Source: a virus
DNA: 39,518 bases
Virus record (IMG/VR): IMGVR_UViG_3300036804_000352
Location: 1 to 39,518 of that record
Strand: one strand, 5' to 3'
Of the stretch, positions 15,925-24,329 are shown in pieces. The position numbers and the translations under genes were made by a program. Every line of letters begins with the position of its first letter. Position 1 is the stretch's first letter. Under the pieces are notes generated by a model, which had not been told where the DNA came from, did no database searches, and worked only from the letters and a program-made list of their open reading frames with translations.

Positions 15925-16713
15925 ATGAAAATGAATGCAGGAACTCTTCTCGATTATCTAAATGCAACACTTGAAAACTCTAACGATCACGCACAGGAAC
16001 ATCCTCAGCTAATGTATATGGTTCTTCAGATGGATCAGGTATTTCAAAAAGAGATTTTTGACCATGAATTTGATGTGAACCCTATTACCGGTTTTTTGGC
16101 AATGAATTCCTATACTCTGCTGCTTAGCGCAGTACGGCAGGCGCTATCTGGACACTTGGTGGCAGTCTTTCCGATCGTTCGTACCGCGCTTGAGTCCGCC
16201 TGTTATGCTTACCTGATCGCCCATAACGAAGCGATGGAAAAGATATGGTTAAATAGGCACAAAACTGAGAGCGCACTTCATAAATGTCGCAAAATGTTCT
16301 CCGTGAAGAAGGCCTCAAATGAATTAAAATCCATTTCTCCTGAAATGGCTGAATATGTGATGGCTAACTATGAAGCTGCTATCGATTTTGGAGCACATCC
16401 AAATAAAAAAGCTATCTTTAATCACTTGACGGACATGGGTGAGGTAGATGAAAGATTCCATGGTTTCGAGCTTACCGGTGTTTATGGACGGAATAGCTGG
16501 CATGTGAACTATGCACTACTTGTATGCACGGAGGTAGGCCAGGCTATAGCATTCCTGCTTGCTGCATGTGCAGATAAACATCCTCTAATTCATGATCGCT
16601 TAGAAGTTTTTACGAGCTGGGTTGATGAAAAAAATCGGATGGTTGACAAAATCAATGGTGAACCAATGGACTACACAGGGCCGATGTATTGTTCAGTTAT
16701 ACCACCAGAGTAA
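15925..16713 (+). CDS. DUF5677/HEPN-like hypothetical protein
   Basis: A 262-residue, mostly helical soluble protein. The central part, FPIVRTALESACYAYLIAHN, follows the R-x3-E pattern (R-T-A-L-E) of DUF5677-type proteins, which resemble HEPN folds, and NSWHVNYALLVC may give a conserved His. The family match is a pattern judgement, not a search result. No catalytic assignment is safe. It is on the plus strand against the late genes, so it has its own promoter. Its AT-rich composition and place between V and S mark it as cargo, possibly defence. Confidence 0.6.
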   Translation: MKMNAGTLLDYLNATLENSNDHAQEHPQLMYMVLQMDQVFQKEIFDHEFDVNPITGFLAMNSYTLLLSAVRQALSGHLVAVFPIVRTALESACYAYLIAHNEAMEKIWLNRHKTESALHKCRKMFSVKKASNELKSISPEMAEYVMANYEAAIDFGAHPNKKAIFNHLTDMGEVDERFHGFELTGVYGRNSWHVNYALLVCTEVGQAIAFLLAACADKHPLIHDRLEVFTSWVDEKNRMVDKINGEPMDYTGPMYCSVIPPE

Positions 16714-16777
16714 CAATTATGCAGGTGGCCTAGCCCCAATTGTTTAGCAGAACCAGATGTTATTAACGTCCGGTTTT

Positions 16778-16817
16778 GGCACAGAGTTGCCTGTCAGATT
16801 AGGTTTGGCTCTGTGCC
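16778..16817. repeat. Inverted repeat between the cargo slot and gene S
   Basis: GGCACAGAG (16778-16786) and CTCTGTGCC (16809-16817) are perfect inverted copies with a 22-base loop. No T-run follows on either strand, so it is not a normal terminator. It may be a scar or a regulatory structure after S. Confidence 0.5.
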
Positions 16818-16826
16818 GCAGTTGTG

Positions 16827-17294
16827 TCAGGTCAAGTATGAGCTAATACATATTAGCAATTCATCTCCCACAATCTTAATATCTTCCGCGTCCAGTCCTA
16901 ACAGCGGGCGCGCCGGATATTGCATTTCTTTTGCACGGACGGACGGGCGATCCCGCAGCCCGTACTGATGCACTTTTGCCATCCGTTGCACCTGTCCGGT
17001 AAATTCCACCACGGCGTCGTCAGCGGTGCCTTTGGCCTTCATATATTTGGCCGTGCGCAGTCTGGCGAACATTTCCCGCTTAATGCGGCCTTTCTTTGCC
17101 CGCAAAGGCTGCGGGCGGCGCGGCGTGAAGGGCTGCCCCTCCGGCGTCACCTGCTGTTTAATGCGCTGCTGCTGATGTTTGCGCAGACGCTTCGCAACGG
17201 TCGCCGCCATCGCCTTCCGGCTTTGTGGGGATAGCGCGGCAATCAATCCCGCCAGGCGGGTATCAAACGCTGACAGTTCACTCATGCCACTCAC
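16827..17294 (-). CDS. S: Tail completion protein S
   Basis: A 155-residue homologue of P2 gpS: AALSPQSRKAMAATVAKRLR, TPRRPQPLRAKKGRIKREMF and VHQYGLRDRPSVRAKEMQYP. It acts with R in tail completion and head joining. It overlaps R by 17 bp. It is the last gene of the late O-to-S operon. Confidence 0.93.
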   Translation of the reverse strand: MSGMSELSAFDTRLAGLIAALSPQSRKAMAATVAKRLRKHQQQRIKQQVTPEGQPFTPRRPQPLRAKKGRIKREMFARLRTAKYMKAKGTADDAVVEFTGQVQRMAKVHQYGLRDRPSVRAKEMQYPARPLLGLDAEDIKIVGDELLICISSYLT

Positions 17295-17745
17295 TCACTA
17301 ACTCGCCGTGCAGGTACAACTCACGCGGCCTTTCCACCGGCTCCGGCTGCGGCGGTTCCGGGAAGTGTTCAACGTGCAGACCGGCATCAATCTGTTTCAC
17401 AATCACCCGCTCGGTGAGCTGTAAATAAACGGCAATGTCGCAACTGCCATCATTGAGCATATCGGCCTTAAATTTAAAGCCGGTCTGCTGCTTTTCCGGT
17501 GTCGCCATAATGTCCGGCTGGTTCTCACGCAGCCACGCCAGAACCGGCACCATGATCAGATCGCTGTCCTGTGCAAAGTCGGTGACCAGTAACTCCACCT
17601 GATACTGGTATTCAAACGACAGCGAACTGGCTAACGTGGAAACGATACGCCCGTTATCCACAAACATCCGCAGGGTGTCGGGGCTGGTTTGCAGCACCGG
17701 CACGGCGTCAGATAAGGCTTTTCTCAACTGGGCGGGTTTTAACAC
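17278..17745 (-). CDS. R: Tail completion protein R
   Basis: A 155-residue protein, the same length as P2 gpR. Begins MLKPAQLRKALSDAVPVLQT, and the central QVELLVTDFAQDSDLIMVPV is typical. It overlaps the lysC-like gene by 38 bp and S by 17 bp. Confidence 0.93.
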   Translation of the reverse strand: MLKPAQLRKALSDAVPVLQTSPDTLRMFVDNGRIVSTLASSLSFEYQYQVELLVTDFAQDSDLIMVPVLAWLRENQPDIMATPEKQQTGFKFKADMLNDGSCDIAVYLQLTERVIVKQIDAGLHVEHFPEPPQPEPVERPRELYLHGELVSEWHE

Positions 17746-17998
17746 GGTGTTCCTCCTGACATTGTTTGACCGCTTCCACCTGGAGGCCGCCGGCCGTCAG
17801 CGCGGCCTCCAGGTTCCTGACATCACTGCTTAAGTCGCCGTTAGTGACCGGTGAGCTTGCCGGTATCGTGCAACTGGTTACCGCCGGACAGCCAACGTAA
17901 ATAATCTGCGGCGCTGGCGAAGGCGGGACGTGCGTGCATCCGGCTAATGCCGTCAGGCAGACGAGCGCCATACCAGTCACGCATTTCCTGATTTTCAT
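17708..17998 (-). CDS. lysC: Rz1-like spanin outer-membrane lipoprotein (LysC)
   Basis: A 96-residue protein starting at the internal ATG, with a lipoprotein signal (MKIRKCVTGMALVCLTALAG-C, lipobox LAGC). It lies largely inside the lysB frame in another phase, the embedded Rz/Rz1 arrangement of P2 lysB/lysC. The mature part has PSPAP. It ties the outer membrane to the Rz-like inner-membrane partner in the last lysis step. The upstream start at 18025 would precede the lipoprotein signal and is less likely. Confidence 0.8.
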   Translation of the reverse strand: MKIRKCVTGMALVCLTALAGCTHVPPSPAPQIIYVGCPAVTSCTIPASSPVTNGDLSSDVRNLEAALTAGGLQVEAVKQCQEEHRVKTRPVEKSLI

Positions 17999-18266
17999 TG
18001 AGTAACCTTTGTATGTGGTATTCACGATCCCGCGCCAACTGACCCGCCTGTGAGAGTTGGGTGCGCAGGCTTTGTTCCTGGCGTTCGCGCCTCACGGCAT
18101 CATAGTTCAGGCGATTAATGGCGTTATCGCGGCTTTCAATACCGGCGGACAGCGTGCCGATAATGCGCTGCGCCTGCTCGGCTTCATCATGCAGGCCACC
18201 GATACGCCAGGTTTGCAGCCCCGCCAGTGCGCAGGCTGCCAGCAGTAACAAAATTAAAATGCGCAT
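17841..18266 (-). CDS. lysB: Rz-like spanin inner-membrane subunit (LysB)
   Basis: A 141-residue protein with one N-terminal membrane segment (RILILLLLAACALAGLQTW) and a long coiled-coil periplasmic domain (residues ~25-95, many E/Q/R heptads), as in P2 LysB. It ends with RLPDGISRMHARPAF. It starts at the last base of the endolysin gene and overlaps lysC. Confidence 0.88.
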   Translation of the reverse strand: MRILILLLLAACALAGLQTWRIGGLHDEAEQAQRIIGTLSAGIESRDNAINRLNYDAVRRERQEQSLRTQLSQAGQLARDREYHIQRLLNENQEMRDWYGARLPDGISRMHARPAFASAADYLRWLSGGNQLHDTGKLTGH

Positions 18267-18775
18267 CAGACTCCCCGCAGACAGTAGGCCAGCTCATTCG
18301 TGCGGCGACGCTCCAGACCTGTGACGCGCTCGCCGTTCACAAATACCCAGCGCGGCAACTGTTCGCAGGCATCCCGCCATTGACCTTTGTTGATAAAAAA
18401 CGCCAGCGTGGACTTGCAAGCCGCCGTCACGCCCACGTTAAACGCAAAGGACACCACGGCGTCATACACCGGCTGCGGCATGGCAACCGGCATACATCGG
18501 GCAATGCCTTTCTCCACCCGCATCACGTCTTCCACAAGGTTAACGGCGGCCTGACGTTCGCTGATTTGCGTTTGCGGCTTCACGCCTGCGGTGTGCCCGA
18601 TGCCGTTTGTCCAGACGCCCGCGCTGCACTGGTAGGCCGACAGGCGGCAGCCTTCAAAATCAGCGATCAGTGCCAGTCCGGCGGCGGAAGTTTTCAACGT
18701 CGGCGTTTGCGGCAGCAGCGCGGCAATCGCCAGGACGGCGGCGACGGCGCAGCGCCTAACGATTGATGGCTGCAT
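18266..18775 (-). CDS. SAR endolysin (GH24 muramidase), position of P2 gene K
   Basis: A 169-residue lysozyme from the ATG at 18775 (GGAG just upstream; GTG at 18787 possible). The N-terminal hydrophobic, Ala-rich segment AVAAVLAIAALLP is a signal-arrest-release anchor. The muramidase motif is E-x8-C-x5-T (E45, C54, T60 counted from the GTG), the form used by R21/P1 Lyz-type SAR enzymes, with NGIGHT following. The enzyme is secreted by Sec, held inactive in the membrane and freed when the membrane is depolarised. P2 K is a different, non-SAR enzyme, so the lysis module was exchanged. Confidence 0.88.
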   Translation of the reverse strand: MQPSIVRRCAVAAVLAIAALLPQTPTLKTSAAGLALIADFEGCRLSAYQCSAGVWTNGIGHTAGVKPQTQISERQAAVNLVEDVMRVEKGIARCMPVAMPQPVYDAVVSFAFNVGVTAACKSTLAFFINKGQWRDACEQLPRWVFVNGERVTGLERRRTNELAYCLRGV

Positions 18776-18971
18776 TGATTTCTCCACTGACGCCCATTTC
18801 TTTCAGCAGGCGGTAGGTTTTGCGCCGGTAGTACCAGTTCACCAGGAAGGTGGCGACGCCGACGCCCGCCCCCACCAGAAAGGCGATATCCTGCGGTGAC
18901 ATCGCGCCGAGCCAGGCAAGAAAGGCCGCGACGCAGTAACAGATAAACGAGGTGATGCGCTCCATGGTCAT
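18756..18971 (-). CDS. Pinholin-like class II holin (position of P2 gene Y)
   Basis: A 71-residue protein with two membrane segments (ITSFICYCVAAFLAWLGAM and IAFLVGAGVGVATFLVNWYY) and a charged C-terminus RRKTYRLLKE. This resembles the S21 pinholin. ATG at 18971 overlaps the X stop (TGATG). A second ATG two codons later (MTMERI) recalls the S71/S68 dual starts of phage 21. Depolarising pinholes would release the SAR endolysin next door, which it overlaps by 20 bp. Confidence 0.85.
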   Translation of the reverse strand: MTMERITSFICYCVAAFLAWLGAMSPQDIAFLVGAGVGVATFLVNWYYRRKTYRLLKEMGVSGEINAAINR

Positions 18972-19174
18972 CAGTCCCAAAGTGAAACGGTTTCACTGAC
19001 TGCGGCCTGGGTAATATCCGGCAGCTCCACCGCGTAGCCATGGGGCAAAATTGCCCCCTGTGCGGCCAACCCAACGTTAGCCGCGTAAACCTGCTCAACT
19101 ACCGATCCCGTGCGCCCGTAGTACCGCCAGCAGAGCGAGTCCACGGTGTCGCCCTGTTCGGCATAGACTTTCAT
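18971..19174 (-). CDS. X: Tail protein X (LysM-like)
   Basis: A 67-residue protein, equal to P2 gpX. MKVYAEQGDTVDSLCWRYYG and VVEQVYAANVGLAAQGAILP with an ELPD end are the family signature (Phage_tail_X, LysM-like fold). It is coupled to L and Y by 1-bp overlaps. Confidence 0.94.
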   Translation of the reverse strand: MKVYAEQGDTVDSLCWRYYGRTGSVVEQVYAANVGLAAQGAILPHGYAVELPDITQAAVSETVSLWD

Positions 19175-19644
19175 CAGAGCAGCCCGATGATGCAGTGAGA
19201 CACACCGGCGACGTCTCTGATCGCATTGCGGCCATCACGCCACAAGTCATCAACCGTGCTTTCAACAATCACCGCCTTTTTGCTGCCTGCATCAGTCGTA
19301 TCACTGTTGGGATATCGTTCCGCCAGAATGGCAGCCGTAAGGGATGAAACTGCCCGCAGGTAGGCACAGACTTTGATACTTTCATCATCAATCTGGTCTG
19401 CCGGTACATCAGCGAGAGTTTTGTAACCCTGAGCCACCTGTGCGACGCGGTAGCTGTAAAGCTCGGCATTAACCTCGGTAAGCGCGTACTTAATGACGGC
19501 GCGCAGACGTTTGGCGGTCACCGTTCCTTCCAGGCGCAGCGTGTCGCGTAACTCCACCGGATTGATATCTGGCCAGAAGTGCGTGTTTTTAATCGCGGGT
19601 TCCGTCGCGGCATCCGGCTTTGGTGCAGGTACAACAAGAGACAT
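19174..19644 (-). CDS. L: Head completion / stabilisation protein L
   Basis: A 156-residue homologue of P2 gpL: FWPDINPVELRDTLRLEGTV, ALTEVNAELYSYR and a C-terminal WRDGRNAIRDVAGV. It closes the filled capsid at the connector. A 95-bp gap separates it from M. Confidence 0.93.
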   Translation of the reverse strand: MSLVVPAPKPDAATEPAIKNTHFWPDINPVELRDTLRLEGTVTAKRLRAVIKYALTEVNAELYSYRVAQVAQGYKTLADVPADQIDDESIKVCAYLRAVSSLTAAILAERYPNSDTTDAGSKKAVIVESTVDDLWRDGRNAIRDVAGVSHCIIGLL

Positions 19645-19739
19645 AGTGACCTCTGAATAGGGGACGGTGGACGCCAGCGTTGAACGAGGTCACAGACCTG
19701 TCGCGGCTGGCGTGCCGTCCGGCGCGGGGCGCGTTCTGT

Positions 19740-20396
19740 TTAGCCGTTGGCCGCCTTTTTGATGGCTGACTCCAACCGCTCAATATCCTTTTTAACGCCG
19801 CAGTTGCTGTTCAGCTGGAAGGCGCGTTTCAGGTGTTGCAGGGCTAGCGGCAGTTTTTCCGCGTCGCGATACAGGTAGCCGGTGATTTTGTGCAACTTGG
19901 CACGCACCTGATCCGGCATGTCCTGACTGTCAGTCAGTTCCATCGTGGTCATCAGTACATCGAGACTGACCGGCTCACCGGCAGCATGAGCGCGGGTGCT
20001 CATGTCGGCGATTTCCTCCGCCAGCGCATAACCGGCAGGACGTTTGCCGAACGGCATCGCCAGCTTGTAATGCAGCGCGTAGCGGGCGATTTCCAGCGCA
20101 CCAGCGTAGTCACCGGCATCAATACGCCAGATCATGATGGTCATCAGGATGGCGTCCTGAGCGCCTTTACCCTCAGCGAGAACGCCCGCCACCCACGGTG
20201 CATATTCGGGCAGCATCTTGCGTTTGAGTTCTGCCTTTTTCTCAGCGGAATAGGCTTTCTTCAGGGCTTTCTGGTCAGCATTAAGCTTTTGCAGCAGCAG
20301 TTCATAGCCGGTGGCATGACGCAGCAGGATGGTATCCTGCTGCGCGGCTTCGATAGCTGACTGCCGCAACAAATGACGTCGGGCAGGGCTGGTCAT
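19740..20396 (-). CDS. M: Terminase small subunit M
   Basis: A 218-residue protein, P2 gpM family (phage small terminase). The family signatures are ARRHLLRQSAIEAAQQ and LPEYAPWVAGVLAEGKGAQD, with MTIMIWRIDAGDYAGALEIA after it. With P it recognises and cuts cos. It starts 3 bp after the N stop. Confidence 0.93.
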   Translation of the reverse strand: MTSPARRHLLRQSAIEAAQQDTILLRHATGYELLLQKLNADQKALKKAYSAEKKAELKRKMLPEYAPWVAGVLAEGKGAQDAILMTIMIWRIDAGDYAGALEIARYALHYKLAMPFGKRPAGYALAEEIADMSTRAHAAGEPVSLDVLMTTMELTDSQDMPDQVRAKLHKITGYLYRDAEKLPLALQHLKRAFQLNSNCGVKKDIERLESAIKKAANG

Positions 20397-20399
20397 GGC

Positions 20400-21539
20400 T
20401 TACTCCTGAGCTGCCGGTGCGGTGGTACCGGATGCAGTTTTGATGGCGTCAACGATCGCCGAGGTGAATTTGCTGAGTTCAGCTTTTTCAGTTGTGTCGT
20501 CAACTCCGGCTGTCACTTCGATGTTTTCGATCAGACAGCCGCAGCCGTAATCTTCCACCACGTAATCCTCGTTAATGGATTCGTAGTTTTCGATGCGATC
20601 ACGCTTTGGTACTTCCTCAACGTGTCGGCGGTGCGTGCCGTCCTGCCAGTAAATGGACAGGTTATCCAGACGGGTGATCAACATGGCGTTAGCAGGGAAG
20701 CCGGGCACACGAACGGCAGGCAGATTGCCGATGCGTTTCTGGCTGATAATCAGGTCGGCAGCCATTGCCTCAGTGTTTGGCTGCTGTTTGTTGATCAGCG
20801 GGAAATACTTATCCGCGAGCAGCTTGCGGCCACAGATAACCACCAGTTCGGTATCGTCCTGATAGATGGGGTCGATCAGTTCATTCACCGCATCAAAGAC
20901 CAGCGCATCGAGGTTTTTGTACTCACCTTCGCCACCGACTTTCACCGCCTCATTGGTTACGGTGCCGTCTTCGGCGACAATCATGCCCATCACTTTGGTC
21001 GGGGCATTCAGGCGGTATTTTTGCAACCAGCCCACGCCGACATCCTGCAACAGCGGATTCTGTACACGGTTAGATGTCGGTGCGCGGGAAACACCGTTAA
21101 AGCCGACCAGGATGCGATCCAGTGCCTGACGCTTGATAATGGCGTCACGCAAACGGGTCTGAAAATCGTTATAGCGCGCCCACAAATCCAGCTTGCTGTA
21201 CATCCAGTGGAAGTCGTAGTTGGTTTTGGTGCAGTGATAGCCTTCCTGATCCAGCTTTGTGAAGTCAGCCGTTTCACGTTCATCACCGGCGTCAGTGTTG
21301 GTGGTACTGGCAATCGTGCCGGTTACGCCGACGCCCACTTTAGCGCCCATCATTTCGTCCACCGGAATGATGTTGATACGGGTCAGGAACTCTGAGGACT
21401 CCTGCAATCGGGTCATCAGCGTCTGAGTGACGGACGGCTCGACGTTAAATTTCTTGTCCAGCGTACCGACGTCAACGTTGTTGAGTTTGGCGAGCTGGGA
21501 GAGGAACGCATTAAATTTTAAGCGCGTTTCTTTTTTCAT
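20400..21539 (-). CDS. N: Major capsid protein N
   Basis: A 379-residue P2-type capsid protein (phage_cap_P2). MKKETRLKFNAFLSQLAKLN, VGVGVTGTIASTTNT, KLDLWARYNDFQTRLRDAI and ALDRILVGFNGVSRAPTSN are diagnostic. The N-terminus is removed during maturation by the O protease in P2. Confidence 0.95.
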   Translation of the reverse strand: MKKETRLKFNAFLSQLAKLNNVDVGTLDKKFNVEPSVTQTLMTRLQESSEFLTRINIIPVDEMMGAKVGVGVTGTIASTTNTDAGDERETADFTKLDQEGYHCTKTNYDFHWMYSKLDLWARYNDFQTRLRDAIIKRQALDRILVGFNGVSRAPTSNRVQNPLLQDVGVGWLQKYRLNAPTKVMGMIVAEDGTVTNEAVKVGGEGEYKNLDALVFDAVNELIDPIYQDDTELVVICGRKLLADKYFPLINKQQPNTEAMAADLIISQKRIGNLPAVRVPGFPANAMLITRLDNLSIYWQDGTHRRHVEEVPKRDRIENYESINEDYVVEDYGCGCLIENIEVTAGVDDTTEKAELSKFTSAIVDAIKTASGTTAPAAQE

Positions 21540-21574
21540 GACTTATTTCCTGAGGGTGAATTAAATGTGTCGGA

Positions 21575-22423
21575 TCAGCAGTCGGTCACTGTCTCGTCAG
21601 CGCCTGTGCCGCCGGTTGCGTGCGGGCGCTGGTTAAAGTTCTGCGCCGGTGTCTGCGCCAACTTGCCTTTCAATTCACTGAGGGCTTCATGTTCGGCAGC
21701 GGTGGATTTTTCCAGGGTATCGACGCGGGTCAGCAGGTCGGTCAGGCTGGTTTCATGCTTATCCAGTTCAGTCTGAGCGTATTGAGCAACTTCGCTGACG
21801 GCTTCGTGAACATCGGCCAGGCGGGCATCGTCGGACGCCTGCTTACGTGAAAGCTTTTGTTTCACCAGGGCGAAAAGAGAAGGGGCAGTTTCCGGCGTGT
21901 CTTCGAACTCAATCAGTGCTTCGGTGGCGACGGAGAAGAGGCTGTCCGGATCGGTTTTACGACCGGCCAGCGGGTTCTGTTTTGCTGTACGGCTGAACTC
22001 CAGCATTTCAGTGCCGAGGCTTGCGGGGTCATCGGTGACGGCCAGACCGACCAGGTAGGATTTATTGGAATTGGCGAAATTGCGTTTGATCTCCATCGAG
22101 GTGTAAACCTTCTGCCCGTCGCCGACCATCTGCGTTAAATCCGCAGTCGGGCTGATCATTGCGTACAGCGCCCATTTGTCATGCAACAGCGGTTCAGCCG
22201 CGTCATCAATTTGTTCGGCTTTAAGCTGGATCACGTCGCCATAACGGCGGAAATCACTGGTCGGCAACACGCCTTTGATATGCTCCAGATTGACGCGGGC
22301 ACCGTAGGCTTTCGCGCTGTATGTCTCTGCCATTTGTTTGATGTCGTTAGCATCAATTTCGCGGCCGTCGCAGGTGTCGCCTTCGACCCCGATGCGGAAC
22401 CATTTCGATACTTTCTTTGCCAT
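21575..22423 (-). CDS. O: Capsid scaffold and maturation protease O
   Basis: A 282-residue protein with an N-terminal serine protease and C-terminal scaffold. The triad of P2 gpO can be matched at D19 (GDTCDGREID), H48 (RVNLEHIKGV) and S109 (KVYTSMEI). Residues 200-265 are the helical scaffold (ELDKHETSLTDLLTRVDTLE). It is the first gene of the O-N-M-L-X-Y-K-lys-R-S late operon and divergent from P. Confidence 0.95.
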   Translation of the reverse strand: MAKKVSKWFRIGVEGDTCDGREIDANDIKQMAETYSAKAYGARVNLEHIKGVLPTSDFRRYGDVIQLKAEQIDDAAEPLLHDKWALYAMISPTADLTQMVGDGQKVYTSMEIKRNFANSNKSYLVGLAVTDDPASLGTEMLEFSRTAKQNPLAGRKTDPDSLFSVATEALIEFEDTPETAPSLFALVKQKLSRKQASDDARLADVHEAVSEVAQYAQTELDKHETSLTDLLTRVDTLEKSTAAEHEALSELKGKLAQTPAQNFNQRPHATGGTGADETVTDC

Positions 22424-22500
22424 GTGACTGACTCCGGTAATGAGTGTTGAGAACGGGAGTTAGTTTCCAGACAGTCACCGCAGGCCGCCAGCCGATGCGG

Positions 22501-22521
22501 GTTGTTGCCCGATGGCACAAC
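22501..22521. promoter_or_regulatory. Candidate Ogr site between divergent O and P (PO/PP)
   Basis: GTTGT-N11-ACAAC, a dyad centred at 22511 in the O-P intergenic region, where P2 has its two divergent Ogr-activated late promoters. It is followed by GTGGG as at V. It lies 78 bp from the O start and 45 bp from the P start. Confidence 0.7.
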
Positions 22522-22565
22522 GTGGGCAGCGCGAAAAACGGCTGTCTGGCCGGTAACGTGGCGGC

Positions 22566-24329
22566 ATGAATATTTCAAACTCCACCATCATCAGCGACCC
22601 GCGCCGACAGGCGGCACTGCTTTACTGGCAGGGTTTTTCTGTGCGGCAAATCGGGGAGATGCTGAGCCAAAAAACGCCGACCGTGCAGAGCTGGAAAACT
22701 CGCGATCAGTGGGATGCCATTGCGCCCATTTCTCGCGTGGAAACCAGCATGGAAGCGCGGCTGATCCAGCTCGTCATGAAAGATGTAAAGGAGGGGAAGG
22801 ACTACAAAGAGATCGACCTGTTAGGCCGACAGATTGAACGCCTGGCAAGGGTAAACCGTTACAACCATACCGGCAGCGAGGCTGATTTAAACCCGAACGT
22901 TGCCAACCGTAATAAGGGCGAACGAAAGGCACCAGATAAGAATGTTTTCAGTGATGAGGCCATCGAAAAGCTTGGCGAGATCTTTATCGAGACATCGTTC
23001 GAGTATCAGCGCGGCTGGCATCAGGCCGGACTTCAGCACCGTATTCGCAACATCCTCAAGTCCCGCCAGATAGGTGCAACCTTCTACTTTGCCCGGGAAG
23101 CGTTGATTGATGCGCTGACCACCGGCCGCAACCAGATTTTCCTGTCAGCCAGTAAGGCGCAGGCGCACGTCTTTAAGAACTACATCATCGACTTTGCGAG
23201 GCAGGTGGATGTCGATTTAAAAGGCGACCCGATTGTGCTGCCTAACGGCGCACGACTGATTTTTCTCGGTACCAATGTTCGCACCGCGCAGAGCTACACC
23301 GGCAATCTCTATCTGGACGAATACTTCTGGATCCCCAAGTTTCAGGAACTGCGCAAAGTGGCTTCCGGCATGTCACTGCATAAAAAATGGCGAAGCACCT
23401 ATTTCTCCACACCGTCCAGCCTGGCACACAGCGCCTATCCGTTCTGGTCGGGTGAACTGTTCAACAAAGGGCGCCGCAACAAAGCCGACAGGATTGAACT
23501 GGATCTGACACATGCGCACCTGTCCAAAGGCGTTCTGTGCGATGACGGCCAGTGGCGGCAGATTGTGACGGTGGAAGATGCGCTGTCTGGTGGCTGTAAT
23601 CTGTTCGACCTGGAACAGCTGCAACTGGAATACAGCCCCGCCGAATATGAAAACCTGCTGATGTGTGAGTTTGTGGACGATCAGGCGTCGGTGTTCCCGT
23701 TCGCCGAGTTGCAGGGCTGCATGGTGGACAGTCTGGATGAATGGGAAGACTTTGACCCGTACCTGAAGCGACCGTTTGCCTATCGTCCCGTGTGGATTGG
23801 TTACGACCCGTCGCACACCGGCGACAGCGCAGGCTGTGTAGTGATTGCCCCGCCAGTTGTTTCCGGCGGCAAGTTCCGCGTGCTTGAGCGTCACCAGTGG
23901 AAAGGCATGGACTTTGCCGCGCAGGCCAAAAGCATCGAGGATCTAACCAATCGATATGCGGTGGAATATATCGGCATAGATGCGACAGGCATCGGGCAGG
24001 GTGTGTTCCAGCTTGTTCAGCAGTTCTTTCCGGCGGCGCGTGAGATCCGTTACAGCCCCGAAGTGAAAACTGCACTGGTACTCAAAGCAAAAGACACCAT
24101 CAGCTCCGGCCGCCTGGAATACGACACCGGACACACAGACATCACTGCTTCGTTTATGGCGATCCGTAAAACCATGACCGCCAGCGGCAACCGTTCAACC
24201 TACGAAGCCAGCCGCAGTGAAGAGGCCAGCCACGCCGACGTCGCGTGGGCAATCATGCACGCCCTGTTAAACGAACCACTGACCGCCGCCAATGGCGGAC
24301 AAAGCCCGAACATTCTGGAGTTCTACTAA
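22566..24329 (+). CDS. P: Terminase large (ATPase) subunit P
   Basis: A 587-residue packaging motor. DPRRQAALLYWQGFSVRQIG (helix-turn-helix), the atypical Walker A ILKSRQIGATFYFAREAL, YLDEYFWIPKF (Walker B region) and C-terminal nuclease motifs WIGYDPSHTGDSAG and YIGIDATGIGQGVF all match P2 gpP. The end ILEFY is conserved. It cuts cos with M and drives DNA into procapsids. Confidence 0.96.
   Translation: MNISNSTIISDPRRQAALLYWQGFSVRQIGEMLSQKTPTVQSWKTRDQWDAIAPISRVETSMEARLIQLVMKDVKEGKDYKEIDLLGRQIERLARVNRYNHTGSEADLNPNVANRNKGERKAPDKNVFSDEAIEKLGEIFIETSFEYQRGWHQAGLQHRIRNILKSRQIGATFYFAREALIDALTTGRNQIFLSASKAQAHVFKNYIIDFARQVDVDLKGDPIVLPNGARLIFLGTNVRTAQSYTGNLYLDEYFWIPKFQELRKVASGMSLHKKWRSTYFSTPSSLAHSAYPFWSGELFNKGRRNKADRIELDLTHAHLSKGVLCDDGQWRQIVTVEDALSGGCNLFDLEQLQLEYSPAEYENLLMCEFVDDQASVFPFAELQGCMVDSLDEWEDFDPYLKRPFAYRPVWIGYDPSHTGDSAGCVVIAPPVVSGGKFRVLERHQWKGMDFAAQAKSIEDLTNRYAVEYIGIDATGIGQGVFQLVQQFFPAAREIRYSPEVKTALVLKAKDTISSGRLEYDTGHTDITASFMAIRKTMTASGNRSTYEASRSEEASHADVAWAIMHALLNEPLTAANGGQSPNILEFY

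Noticed and set aside
16778-16817. Inverted repeat as the terminator of the R-S operon
   Set aside because: The loop is 22 bases and no T-run follows on either strand; kept only as a repeat.
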